DNA from: Desulfobacterales bacterium
Lineage (GTDB): Bacteria > Desulfobacterota > Desulfobacteria > Desulfobacterales > CAFBRK01
NCBI GenBank assembly: GCA_021737185.1
Contig: JAIPEL010000022.1
Coordinates: 1 to 43,299 of the forward strand
Direction: 5' to 3'
DNA: 43,299 nucleotides
Below, in pieces: positions 34,411 through 42,619 of the stretch. A model generated the notes under the pieces. That model was given only the letters and a program-made list of their open reading frames with translations, searched no databases and was not told where the DNA came from. The translations under genes were made by a program, and so were the position numbers. The first letter of the stretch is position 1, and every line of letters starts with the position of its first letter.

Positions 34411-34485
34411 TGGAGGGCCACGCTCCGTCGTGGCCGGTATTGGGTCATTGCTGGCAACACGGACGCGACAGAGCGCGTCCCTCCA
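34411..34485. repeat. REP-like palindromic repeat, copy 2 (divergent centre)
   Basis: It has the same ends as the other two copies (TGGAGGG at 34411, CCCTCCA at 34479-34485) and the same two hairpins (GGCCACG-ctccgt-CGTGGCC; GACGCG-acagag-CGCGTC). Its centre is longer (75 bp in total). It lies just downstream of the leftward pepD stop. Confidence 0.8.
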
Positions 34486-34488
34486 CCG

Positions 34489-35964
34489 TTAGGAATCAGG
34501 GGGATTTTTTTCCGCATACGACTTCATCAGGGCCGCGAGAAATTCCCATACCTTCTCCACCGAGGGCAGGTAGAGCGCCTCATCCGGAGAATGGGGGTCC
34601 CGGATCGTCGGGCCAAAGGAGATCATGTCCATCTCAGGGTACTTGGCGCCGATCACCGCGCATTCCAGGCCGGCATGGACGGCCTCCACCGCAGGTTCGG
34701 CCCCGAAACGATCCCGATACACCCGGATGCAGCGGGCCAGCAGGGGAGAATCGAGGTTCGGCTCCCATGTTGGGTAGGCATTCAGCCGGGTGCTCTCGGC
34801 GCCGGCCAGGGCCGCCACCGCCTCGATCCGCCGGGTGATGTCCTCCAGCCGGGACATCACCGAGCTTCGCTGGCTGGTGACGATCTCCAGCCCTTCCTTT
34901 TCCATGGACACTTTGGCCAGATTGCAGGAGGTTTCCACCAGCCCCTCCATCTGCTGGGACATCGCCTGGACCCCGTCGGGCAGGGCCAGAAGCAGACGAA
35001 CCACGTCCAGTGACGCCTCCGGGGCAAGCGCCGGCTCCCGAGACGCCTCCCTTTCCTGCCCCTGCAGGTTCAGGCGCAGGGAAGGGTCGGAGTCGGTATG
35101 CTCCATCCGGACCGCGCGTTCCACGGAAAGCAGCATCTCATGAACTTTTTCGCAGTCGTTGCCGGCGCAGGAGAACCTCGCCCAGGCATGTCGGGGGATG
35201 GCATTGTGGGATTTTCCCCCCTCGATGGCAACGAGCCGGATCCCGGCAACGCGCCCGACCCGGTCCAGGGCCCGCGCCAGAATGTGAATGGCATTGGCGC
35301 GCTGCTTGTGGATGTCGACCCCGGAGTGACCCCCTCTCATCCCGCCGGCTTCGAGGTGAAACAGAACCGCTTCCGGCTCGATCGGGGCAAAATCAATGGA
35401 CTTTTTGATCCGGCTCTCCACCCCGCCCGCACATCCGACAGTGAAGATCCCTTCGTCTTCGGAATCGATATTGAGCAGAATCCGTCCCTGGACGAGATCC
35501 TTTTCCATGCCGTTTGCACCGGTCAGACCGGTTTCTTCGTCCACGGTGAACAACAGCTCCAGCGGCGGGCGGGCGAGCGATTCGTCCTCGGCCAGCACCA
35601 GGGCCAAGGCCAGGGCGATTCCGTTGTCGGCGCCGAGGGTCGTGCCGTCGGCTTTGAGCCAGTCGCCGTCCCGATGCATCCAAATCGGGTCCTTGGAAAA
35701 ATCGTGGGTCGAATCGCTCCGCTTTTCGCAGACCATGTCCATATGGCCCTGCAGGACCACCGCTTGGGCGTCTTCGCACCCGGCAGAGGCCGGGACCCGG
35801 ATCGACAGGTTGCCGACCGCGTCGCGTCGAACGGAAAAACCCGCGTCTTCGGCCCGCTTCTTCAGGTACCGAGCGATCCGTTCTTCCTTTTTCGAACAGC
35901 GGGGAATGGCGTTGATCTCCTGAAAAATCTTCAGGATCGTTTCGAGTCGGTCAGACGGCTGCAT
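34489..35964 (-). CDS. pepD: Aminoacyl-histidine dipeptidase (PepD-like M20 metallopeptidase)
   Basis: A 491-residue M20 dinuclear zinc peptidase: VLQGHMDMVCEK (first His and Asp ligands), TLGADNGIALALAL (bridging Asp), FTVDEETGLTGA (catalytic Glu-Glu), LLNIDSEDEG. The RGGHSGVDI loop belongs to the lid domain. It cleaves Xaa-His and other dipeptides in the cytoplasm. Start MQPSDRLE at 35964 follows GGAGG. The frame continues to 36036, but those extra residues are a translation of the palindromic element and should not be annotated as protein. Confidence 0.93.
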   Translation of the reverse strand: MQPSDRLETILKIFQEINAIPRCSKKEERIARYLKKRAEDAGFSVRRDAVGNLSIRVPASAGCEDAQAVVLQGHMDMVCEKRSDSTHDFSKDPIWMHRDGDWLKADGTTLGADNGIALALALVLAEDESLARPPLELLFTVDEETGLTGANGMEKDLVQGRILLNIDSEDEGIFTVGCAGGVESRIKKSIDFAPIEPEAVLFHLEAGGMRGGHSGVDIHKQRANAIHILARALDRVGRVAGIRLVAIEGGKSHNAIPRHAWARFSCAGNDCEKVHEMLLSVERAVRMEHTDSDPSLRLNLQGQEREASREPALAPEASLDVVRLLLALPDGVQAMSQQMEGLVETSCNLAKVSMEKEGLEIVTSQRSSVMSRLEDITRRIEAVAALAGAESTRLNAYPTWEPNLDSPLLARCIRVYRDRFGAEPAVEAVHAGLECAVIGAKYPEMDMISFGPTIRDPHSPDEALYLPSVEKVWEFLAALMKSYAEKNPPDS

Positions 35965-35987
35965 ATCGGCCTCCGAATAAAATCGCT

Positions 35988-36034
35988 GTAAAATCGCAGC
36001 CGCGATTTTACAAAAGTTTCGCGTCCTGCGAAAC
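35988..36034. repeat. Double-hairpin element, reverse orientation
   Basis: On the minus strand hairpin 1 is GTTTCGC-aggac-GCGAAAC (36034-36016), the linker is CTTTT-like, and hairpin 2 is GTAAAATCGC-ggct-GCGATTTTAC (36011-35988). It lies between the MFS and pepD genes, about 24 bp upstream of the pepD start. Confidence 0.85.
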
Positions 36035-36078
36035 ACTAAAAAAATCCTTGAGCGGGCGGTTTCCCCGGAAATCGTGAC

Positions 36079-37464
36079 TCAGTTCGGATGAAGACGCCCC
36101 CGGGCAAGGGACAGAAAGATCCCTGCGACACAGAGCAGGGCAAATACAAGAAAGGCGATATTGACGCTGTCAACGAACTCGGCATGAACCGCCGGGGTAA
36201 TCTGCACCCGACCGATGAGCAGGGAAAAGATCATGGTGGCGATCCCCATGGAAAACGTCTGCCCCAGCAGGCGCATGGTGCCCACCACCCCGGAAGCGAT
36301 CCCATAATAGCGTTTTTCTACGCTGCCCATGATCGCGTTCATGTTCGGCGAGGAGAAAAAGGCAAACCCGATCCCGTGAAACAGCAAAACCGCCACCACG
36401 AAGCCTGTGGAGGTTTCCTTTCCGATGCCCGCCAGCAACAGCAGCCCGACCGCGGTCATGGCCATGCCGATCGAAGCGATGATCCGGGGTTCGAACCGGT
36501 CGGAAAGACGGCCGGCCAGCGGTGAAAACAGGGCCATCATGACGGGCTGGGCCACCAGGATCACGCCGGCGATTTTCGCTTCGATGCCGAGGATGTACTG
36601 GAGATAGAGGCTCAACAAAAAGGTGACGGCGAACGTGGCGCTGTAATGGAGCAGGGCCGCCAGGCTGGAAAAGGCAAACACCCGGTTGCCCGAAAAAAGG
36701 TGCACTTCGAACACCGGCTGCCGCACCCGGCTTTCCCACAGGACGAATCCGGCTATCGCGGCCGCGCCGCCGCCCATCAAGCCGAATCCTGCGGCGTCCG
36801 GAAGCCGGGAAGCGCCCAGCAGAAGCATCAGAACCGAAACGACATACACCGCCGCACCGATCCAATCGAACCGCTCTCCGGCCGCATCGGTCCACTCTCC
36901 ATGGAGGCGGAACACCGCCAGCAGAATCACGCCCACCCCCAAGGGAAGGGGAAACAGAAAAAGGCTCCGCCAGGAGAGCCAATCGGTCAGAATCCCGCCG
37001 AACAGGGGGCCGCAGGAAAGCCCAGTGTAGACGGCCGTCACGGTGATCCCAAGGGCCCAGCCCCGCTCCCGGGGGGCAAAGACCGAGGTGACAATGGCGA
37101 TGCTCGTTGCAAAAATCATGGCGCTGCCGACGCCCTGGAAAACCCGGTATACGATGAGGCTCCAGACGGAACCGGCGCCGGCGGACAGCAGGGCAGCCCC
37201 GGTAAACAACCCGATCCCCAGGATAAAGATTTTTTTGCGGCCGTGGATGTCTGAAATTTTGCCCAGGGGAACCAGCGCAGCAGCCGCCGCCAGCAGGTAG
37301 GACGTGGCCACCCAACTCAGCATCACCGCGTCGGCCCCGAGCGCTTCTCCGATGGCCGGAAGCGCCACGTTCACCGAAGAGATCATGAACGGCGTCAGAA
37401 AGGAGCTGAGCACCGCGATGGTCAGCGCCGCTTTTTTTTCAGCACGCGCTTGGGATTCGGCCAT
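36079..37464 (-). CDS. MFS transporter, DHA2-like 14-TM drug exporter
   Basis: A 461-residue protein with fourteen likely helices. First helix TIAVLSSFLTPFMISSVNVALPAIG; motif A LGKISDIHGRKKIF between helices 2 and 3; GVGSAMIFATSIAIVTSVFAPRERGWALGI; and a central GPLFGGILTDWLSWRSLFL typical of the DHA2 (EmrB/QacA) branch, which exports hydrophobic compounds by proton antiport. ATG 37464 with GGAGA upstream; the frame continues without a better start to 37716. Its own promoter lies at 37519-37547. Confidence 0.9.
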   Translation of the reverse strand: MAESQARAEKKAALTIAVLSSFLTPFMISSVNVALPAIGEALGADAVMLSWVATSYLLAAAAALVPLGKISDIHGRKKIFILGIGLFTGAALLSAGAGSVWSLIVYRVFQGVGSAMIFATSIAIVTSVFAPRERGWALGITVTAVYTGLSCGPLFGGILTDWLSWRSLFLFPLPLGVGVILLAVFRLHGEWTDAAGERFDWIGAAVYVVSVLMLLLGASRLPDAAGFGLMGGGAAAIAGFVLWESRVRQPVFEVHLFSGNRVFAFSSLAALLHYSATFAVTFLLSLYLQYILGIEAKIAGVILVAQPVMMALFSPLAGRLSDRFEPRIIASIGMAMTAVGLLLLAGIGKETSTGFVVAVLLFHGIGFAFFSSPNMNAIMGSVEKRYYGIASGVVGTMRLLGQTFSMGIATMIFSLLIGRVQITPAVHAEFVDSVNIAFLVFALLCVAGIFLSLARGRLHPN

Positions 37465-37518
37465 GAAGAAGATCTCCGGCGTCGGAACCTCGATTGAAGC
37501 GTCAAACCAAAGGCATAT

Positions 37519-37547
37519 GGTATAAATGCCCGGGCCCGGGTTGTCAA
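37519..37547 (-). promoter_or_regulatory. Promoter of the MFS gene with palindromic spacer
   Basis: On the minus strand TTGACA (37547-37542), 17 bp, TATACC (37524-37519). The spacer contains CCCGGGCCCGGG (37529-37540), a perfect palindrome that could bind a repressor. Confidence 0.6.
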
Positions 37548-37621
37548 AACCGATCGTCTCCGGTCTGGATCGCCACGCGACTGGATCGGCTTGCTCATTG
37601 TCCACGGCCTCGTCAAAGTCC

Positions 37622-37681
37622 AGGAGGGCCACGCTCCGTCGTGGCCGCCCGCGGTCGGACGCGACAGAGCGCGTCCCTCCA
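37622..37681. repeat. REP-like palindromic repeat, copy 3
   Basis: AGGAGGG (37622) to CCCTCCA (37675-37681), with inner hairpins as in copy 1 but in the opposite orientation. Flanks are also shared with copy 1: CGTCAAAGTCC before it and GTCGATAC-like text then GGCGCC after it. The rest of the 37465-37830 gap holds the MFS promoter and nothing else I can name. Confidence 0.85.
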
Positions 37682-37830
37682 ACTTGGGCTGTCGATACGA
37701 CTGGCGCCCAACGCACTCAAGATGATAAATTAGCTGTTTGAAGATCCCTTGCTATCGGAACGTTATTTTGACAAGCGCTCTAACCATTCGACCATGCAAC
37801 GACTCAACCTCGTTCACTGCCCAAGACGGA

Positions 37831-38856
37831 ATGTCTGAACCTATGCGTGCGCCTCCGCAGCCAACGCCGCCGCCCCTGATCCTCGCTCCGCTGAAGGGAT
37901 ACACCGATGCGGTCTTCCGCGATGCATTCAGCAGGCATTTTTCAGGGGTCGATCGGGCTGTTGCCCCGTTCATTCCCACGGTTTCCGGGCCTCGGGTGCG
38001 CCCGGGGCTGCTCTCCGACCTGCTGCCCGAAAAAAACCGGCGCCTTGCCGTAACGCCCCAGATCATCGGTAAATCCGCCGGGGACTTCGTTCTCGTGGCC
38101 CGCGCCCTGCTCGATCTCGGCTACGATCAGCTCAACTGGAACCTGGGCTGTCCGTTTCCCATGGTCATGAAAAAGGGGAGGGGATGCGGGATGCTGCCCC
38201 ATCCGGAAAAAATCGACGCCTTCCTGGAAGAGGTTCTTTCGGCGCTTTCGGTCCGGCTCTCGGTCAAGCTGCGCCTCGGCCGGATCGATCCGGACGAGAT
38301 CTTCGAGGTGCTGCCGGTGCTGAATCGCTATCCGCTGGCCGAAATCATTCTCCATCCGAGAACCGCCGGCCAGATGTACGGCGGCCGGCCTGACCGGCTT
38401 CGGTTTGCTTCGGTCCTGGCCGAATCGACCCATCCGGTAGTCTACAACGGGGACATCAACACGACCGCTGATTTTAGACGCCTTTTCGAGCGGCTTCCCG
38501 GCGTCGGCGGGTGGATGCTCGGAAGGGGAATCCTGGTCGATCCGCACCTTGCCCTCGCGATTCGAAGCAGAAGGGATCGAATCGACCACCGCGCAGAGCG
38601 CTTTCGGGCGTTTCATGACGATCTGATCGAGGGCTACCGGAGTAAGCTTTCCGGCCCGGGCCATCTCCTGGACCGGATGAAAGGGTTCTGGAAATACTTC
38701 GGCATCGGATTTGACGGCGGGCGGCAGATCGCCAAAAAAATTCACCGCTGCCGGGCAATGGATCGTTACACGGATCTGGTGGCCCGATTCTTCGATGCCG
38801 GGCCTCAGTGGACCGGGCTTTCCGACGGCGAGAGCATCGATGACAAGATCATCTGA
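37831..38856 (+). CDS. tRNA-dihydrouridine synthase
   Basis: A 341-residue FMN enzyme of the Dus family: LAPLKGYTDAVFRDAF at the N-terminus, then LNWNLGCPFPMVMKKGRGCG with catalytic Cys107 and the tRNA-contact lysines, LHPRTAGQMYGG, VVYNGDIN and GWMLGRGILVDP for phosphate binding. It reduces uridines in tRNA. Which position is modified is not certain; the short form with this C-terminal half is closest to DusC-like members. Start ATG 37831 is chosen; the frame is open to a TTG at 37738, and an ATG at 37843 is a further option. The ribosome site is weak. Confidence 0.9.
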   Translation: MSEPMRAPPQPTPPPLILAPLKGYTDAVFRDAFSRHFSGVDRAVAPFIPTVSGPRVRPGLLSDLLPEKNRRLAVTPQIIGKSAGDFVLVARALLDLGYDQLNWNLGCPFPMVMKKGRGCGMLPHPEKIDAFLEEVLSALSVRLSVKLRLGRIDPDEIFEVLPVLNRYPLAEIILHPRTAGQMYGGRPDRLRFASVLAESTHPVVYNGDINTTADFRRLFERLPGVGGWMLGRGILVDPHLALAIRSRRDRIDHRAERFRAFHDDLIEGYRSKLSGPGHLLDRMKGFWKYFGIGFDGGRQIAKKIHRCRAMDRYTDLVARFFDAGPQWTGLSDGESIDDKII

Positions 38857-38913
38857 ACGGCAGAGTCGTCCTGACCCGCTCTGGGAGCAGACGTTCGGTG
38901 GCCAAGGCATCCA

Positions 38914-38941
38914 TTGGTAAAATGCCCCTTGACCCTATAAT
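38914..38941 (+). promoter_or_regulatory. Promoter of the YitT-family gene
   Basis: TTGGTA (38914-38919), 16 bp, and a perfect TATAAT (38936-38941), 80 bp before the start codon. Confidence 0.6.
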
Positions 38942-39020
38942 TTGGCAGGTGTATAGGCCGTTGTCTTTTTTTTGCCGGCAGCGCGGCCGGAGAGGTACCT
39001 CTACTGTTTAGGAGGACGGC

Positions 39021-39884
39021 ATGTCCAAGGAAAAAAAGCAGCTCATTTCGACCATCACCTGGAACCTGCTGCTGATCACCGCAGGGGCGGTCATCTTTTC
39101 CATCGGGGTCAAGGCCATCGTGCTTCCCCACGGGCTGATCACCGGCGGACTCGCCGGCGTGAGCCTCATTTGCTACTACATGACCCATCTGCTGACCCCC
39201 GGCCAGTGGTATTTTTTGATCAATCTCCCTCTGTTCCTCGTCGGATGGGCCATGGTCAGCCGGCGGTTTTTCCTCTATAGCCTGTTCGGAACAGTGGCCT
39301 CCAGCGCGGCCATGGATCTGGTCCGGTTCACGTTTCCGATCCAGGACCCGTTTCTGGCGGTGTTGGCCGGGGGGGTGGTCACCGGCATCGGGGCCGGCAT
39401 CGTCTACCACTCCCTGGGATCTTTGGGGGGAAACGACATCATCGCCATCGTGCTGCACCAGCGGTACAACCTCCGCATGGGGACCTATTTTCTGATGTTC
39501 AACCTGGGATTGTTCACCTTCAGCTTCGGCAGCCTCAGCGTGGATCTGGTCCTCTACTCCCTGGCCATGGCCTTTGTGACCTCCCAGGTCATCGACACAG
39601 CCATGACCACGTTCAACCAGCGCAAGATGGCCCTGATCATCTCCGACCGTTCCAAGGAAATCGCCGCCGACATCCACCAGCGCCTGAACCGGGGCGCGAC
39701 CTATATCGAAGGCACCGGCACCTACACCGGACAGGCCAAGAAGATCATCCTGACGGTGGTGCACAACTACCAGCTCAAACGGCTGGAAGAGGTGGTATTC
39801 GACAACGACCCGGACGCCTTCGTCATCACCGAAAACACCTTCAATGTCTACGGCAAGGGCTTTTCCCGGCGGAAGGTGTACTAG
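39021..39884 (+). CDS. YitT-family membrane protein (DUF161/DUF2179)
   Basis: A 287-residue protein: five or so N-terminal helices (about 12-32, 55-72, 80-98, 110-130, 150-190) with the family's repeated glycine-rich segment LPHGLITGGLAGVSLICY and GIVYHSLGSLGGNDIIA. A C-terminal cytoplasmic DUF2179 domain starts from about 205 (KMALIISDRSKEIAADI, GATYIEGTGTYTG, PDAFVITENTFNVYGKGF). Its function is not firmly known. AGGAGG site before the ATG. Monocistronic. Confidence 0.92.
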   Translation: MSKEKKQLISTITWNLLLITAGAVIFSIGVKAIVLPHGLITGGLAGVSLICYYMTHLLTPGQWYFLINLPLFLVGWAMVSRRFFLYSLFGTVASSAAMDLVRFTFPIQDPFLAVLAGGVVTGIGAGIVYHSLGSLGGNDIIAIVLHQRYNLRMGTYFLMFNLGLFTFSFGSLSVDLVLYSLAMAFVTSQVIDTAMTTFNQRKMALIISDRSKEIAADIHQRLNRGATYIEGTGTYTGQAKKIILTVVHNYQLKRLEEVVFDNDPDAFVITENTFNVYGKGFSRRKVY

Positions 39885-40020
39885 GCCGGGAAGCTGGGAT
39901 CTGGGGTTTGGTGCTTGGTGCTAGCGATCGGGAAAATTTCATGCGGGCTGCGCCGGGACTCAAAATTCCAGATTCAAGATTCTCCGGCGGGAGATTTGTA
40001 GAAATCTTTTGGTCTCAACC

Positions 40021-40347
40021 GGCCAGTTTGATCAAAGGATGAAACTTCCCAGTTCCGTCATTCCGGGCTTGACCCGGAATCCAATTGTTTTTTGATTTTC
40101 CTGGATTCCGGATCGAAGTTTATCCCGCATTTGATGCGGGGCTCCGCTCGTCCGGAATGACGGACCGGGAAAATGAAGTTTCACATAAGCCCCGCCCCTG
40201 GCCGCCGAGGCGGCCAGTTTGATCAATAATGAAACTTCCCCCGAAGCCTCTGCCGATGTAGTGAACGGCCTCCGTGCCGTTCACGTCGGCACGACACGGA
40301 GGTCGTGCCCTACAAAAGCCCCGACTTCGAATGAAGTTTCACATAAG
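40021..40347. repeat. Tandem pair of MITE-like palindromic modules
   Basis: Each module begins GGCCAGTTTGATCAA (40021-40035; 40212-40226) followed by ATGAAACTTCCC, and ends ATGAAGTTTCACATAAG (to 40189; 40331-40347). TGAAACTTC and GAAGTTTCA are inverted ends. Module A encloses a CGTCATTCCGGG-type palindrome (40055-40080 against 40151-40162), and module B encloses two hairpins of a different type (40258-40316). A GGCCGCC-gag-GCGGCC hairpin joins them. This accounts for most of the 39885-40362 gap; 39885-40020 holds GGGAAGCTGGGA-type text only. Confidence 0.75.
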
Positions 40348-40362
40348 GAGGAATCATTGCCG

Positions 40363-41463
40363 ATGAAGGAACAAAAAAAGCGGGAAAGACCATTTCCCGA
40401 CTTCATGGCCGATGTGCTCAACTACGGCGCGTTGAATCTGGCCATGGGCATCGGATACCGACTGGGGCTGTTTGACGCCATGGACGGGCTGTCCGGCCCG
40501 AAATCAGCAGGGGACATTGCCGAGGAGGCAAGGCTCGACCCACGGTACGTGACCGAATGGCTCGGCGTCATGGTCTGCGGGGGGGTCGTGGATATTCTGG
40601 CGGGGAAAAACGATGAAGACTTGTTTTTTCTTCCCAAAGAACATGCCGATCTGCTGACGCGCAGAGCCGGGGAGGCCAATCTGGGCGTCTATACCCAGGA
40701 GATTCCCCTTCTGTCCGTCTGCGCCCTGGAACCCGTGGCAGAGGGGTTCGCCACGGGCAAGGGCGTTTCCTATGATCATTATCCGAACTTTCAACGGTTC
40801 ATGACCGAGTTGGCCGACGCCAAGCACCGCCGGGTGCTCGTAGACCGGTTTCTGCCGTCGGTGGACGGCGGCCGCTTGATTCGGCGGCTGGAATCCGGCA
40901 TCCGCGTCTGCGACCTGGGCTGCGGAGAGGGCGTCGCCGTGCTGCTCATGGCCGAGGCGTTTTCCCGAAGCGAATTCGTCGGCATAGAGCTTTCGGCCGA
41001 GGCCCTTGCGGCGGCTGAATCCGCGGCCCGCCGCCAGAGGGCAACAAACGTGCGCTTCATCGAGGCCGATGCTGCAAGGCTGGCACAGGATCCGGCGCTG
41101 GTATCCTCCTTCGACTATGTGACCGCCTTTGACGCCATCCACGACCAGTCCCGGCCCGAGGAGGCGCTGGTCTCGGCATATGCCATTCTCCGGCCCGGCG
41201 GCGCCTTTTCCATGGTGGACATCGCCGCCAACAGCCGAATGGCCGACAACCGGGACCACCCCATGGGGCCGTTTCTGTACACGGTGAGCCTGATGCACTG
41301 CATGCCGGTGGGGAAGGTGAACGGCGGTGCGGGCCTGGGAATGATGTGGGGCCGGCAAAAAGCGGAAGAGATGCTCAAGCAGGCCGGGTTTTCATCGGTG
41401 TCGGCCGAAGAAATCCCGGACGACCCCTTCAACCTGCACTTCTTCTGCCGAAAAACAGGCTGA
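40363..41463 (+). CDS. Class I SAM-dependent methyltransferase with N-terminal winged-helix domain
   Basis: A 366-residue protein. The N-terminal half (about 10-100) is helical and winged-helix-like (GPKSAGDIAEEARLDPRYVTEWLGVM), as in dimeric O-methyltransferase-type enzymes and Rv2258c-like proteins. The SAM site is VCDLGCGEG (182-190), then VGIELSAEAL and FIEADAARL, and DAIHDQSRPEEAL for the post-motif region. The acceptor is unknown. AAGGAGG, just past the end of the repeat module, lies 11 bases before ATG 40363; a TTG at 40357 is better spaced and may be the true start. Confidence 0.85.
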   Translation: MKEQKKRERPFPDFMADVLNYGALNLAMGIGYRLGLFDAMDGLSGPKSAGDIAEEARLDPRYVTEWLGVMVCGGVVDILAGKNDEDLFFLPKEHADLLTRRAGEANLGVYTQEIPLLSVCALEPVAEGFATGKGVSYDHYPNFQRFMTELADAKHRRVLVDRFLPSVDGGRLIRRLESGIRVCDLGCGEGVAVLLMAEAFSRSEFVGIELSAEALAAAESAARRQRATNVRFIEADAARLAQDPALVSSFDYVTAFDAIHDQSRPEEALVSAYAILRPGGAFSMVDIAANSRMADNRDHPMGPFLYTVSLMHCMPVGKVNGGAGLGMMWGRQKAEEMLKQAGFSSVSAEEIPDDPFNLHFFCRKTG

Positions 41464-41554
41464 TCTGGTCGGCTGGTGGCAGGCCGGCGGAGCCCGGACA
41501 GTGACCATGGCTTCTCCTTTCAGGGGGACCGCCCTTTTCCCGCCGCCCCCCGCA

Positions 41555-42238
41555 TCATGCATTCGGCCGGGTTCCCAGGTAGATCACATGGCGGGGACCG
41601 CCTTTTTTCGGCCGACGGACGGTTGTTGCAAATCCGCCCGCCTCCATGCGGTTGACAAATCCCCCATCGTAGTCTTCGCCCCAGACCGCAAAGATCCCGC
41701 CGGGGGAAAGCACGGTCCGGACCGATTCGATGGCCCGGTTCCCGTACAGGGGATCGCCCTTTTTGTGGGTGCGGGTGTAGGGGCCGGTGTACAGGTCGTA
41801 GATGACGGCGTCGATTGTCCCCGGACCCTTTTTTTCCGCCCAGTGTCGGACGACGCGGGCAACGTCTTCGATCTCGATCCGGACCCGGGAATCGACCGCA
41901 GCCCCCCCGGTGAGCTCGGAAAGCGGACCCCGGCACCAGGAAACCACCACCGGGTTGACCTCCGCCACCGTTACCCTTGCCGGTGCCGGCAGCACGTCCA
42001 GGACCGCACGAAGGGTAAATCCCATGCCGAGGCCGCCCACCAGCACCCGGGGCGCCGGCCGCGCCTCGATATGGCGGCAGGCCAGCCTCCCCAGCGCCGC
42101 CTCCGTACGATGGGAGGCGGAGTTCATCAGCACCCGCCCGGCCACCGTAATGAGAAAGTCTCCCTGCCCGTGGCGGCGCAGCTCGAGCACGCCTTCTTCG
42201 GTGTCGACGCGTTCGATCGTTTTCCAGGGTATGGCCAT
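41555..42238 (-). CDS. Spermidine-synthase-like protein
   Basis: A 227-residue protein with a Rossmann core like SpeE: RVLVGGLGMGFTLRAVLD (SAM-type glycine loop), VTVAEVNPVVVSW (acidic residue after the second strand) and DAVIYDLYTGPY in place of the usual D-x-(S/T)-D-P. The N-terminal beta domain of true spermidine synthases is shortened and the polyamine-site Asp pair is not obvious, so it may not make spermidine. It is convergent with the methyltransferase gene. The start has no clear ribosome site. Confidence 0.8.
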   Translation of the reverse strand: MAIPWKTIERVDTEEGVLELRRHGQGDFLITVAGRVLMNSASHRTEAALGRLACRHIEARPAPRVLVGGLGMGFTLRAVLDVLPAPARVTVAEVNPVVVSWCRGPLSELTGGAAVDSRVRIEIEDVARVVRHWAEKKGPGTIDAVIYDLYTGPYTRTHKKGDPLYGNRAIESVRTVLSPGGIFAVWGEDYDGGFVNRMEAGGFATTVRRPKKGGPRHVIYLGTRPNA

Positions 42239-42300
42239 ACCGGGGCTCGTGGAAAGCTCTTCTAATGGGTACTTTACGCACCAGGCATCAGCACCGGCAA

Positions 42301-42517
42301 GGAGGAGGCCAAAAGATTTTTTTTGCGAGCTGAACCCTCCGGTGCCTTACCGGAGCCTGTCCGCTCCAATCATTTCAGAATAGGCACGACTCGTTGCTAC
42401 GCTGCACCCACTGCGGTTGTCGGCCTGTCTACGAACTGCTGGTGTGGCTTCAGTGCCGTCGCGATGGCGATTCAGCCTCGGTCTGCAGCTCGCAAAAAAA
42501 ATCTTTTGGCCTCCTCC
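42301..42517. repeat. Element bounded by 32-bp perfect inverted repeats
   Basis: The left arm is 42301-42332 (starts GGAGGAGGCCAAAAG, ends GCGAGCTG) and the right arm is 42486-42517, its exact reverse complement, with 153 bp between. The inside has no convincing open frame and carries a CTCCGGTG-CCTTA-CCGGAG stem. It takes up most of the 42239-42615 gap; to its right lies AATCCTGTTAATCCTG and another palindrome. Confidence 0.8.
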
Positions 42518-42595
42518 TCGGCACCAGCTCGTGTCGGGTGTGTAGGCTACTCGTTAGTATATCCGCTAAATCCTGTTAATCCTGTCTAAAATTTC

Positions 42596-42619
42596 ATGAA
42601 TGCGCGCCAGCGCATTCAT
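42596..42619. repeat. Palindrome overlapping the aspartase stop codon
   Basis: ATGAATGCGC-gcca-GCGCATTCAT: 10-bp arms and a four-base loop as in the second hairpins at 21838 and 30973. The stop codon of the leftward gene (42616-42618) is inside the right arm. Confidence 0.8.

Noticed and set aside
35965..36036. 24-residue N-terminal extension of PepD
   Set aside because: The extension is a translation of the double-hairpin repeat; ATG 35964 has its own GGAGG.
40000..40347. CRISPR-like direct repeats (GGCCAGTTTGATCAA twice)
   Set aside because: There are only two copies about 190 bp apart, with palindromic cargo and no cas genes; a MITE-like explanation fits better.
42394..42579. 61-residue Cys-rich plus-strand frame inside the inverted-repeat element
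   Set aside because: No ribosome site; it crosses the right inverted arm and ends in simple repeat-like text, so it is not likely to be a gene.
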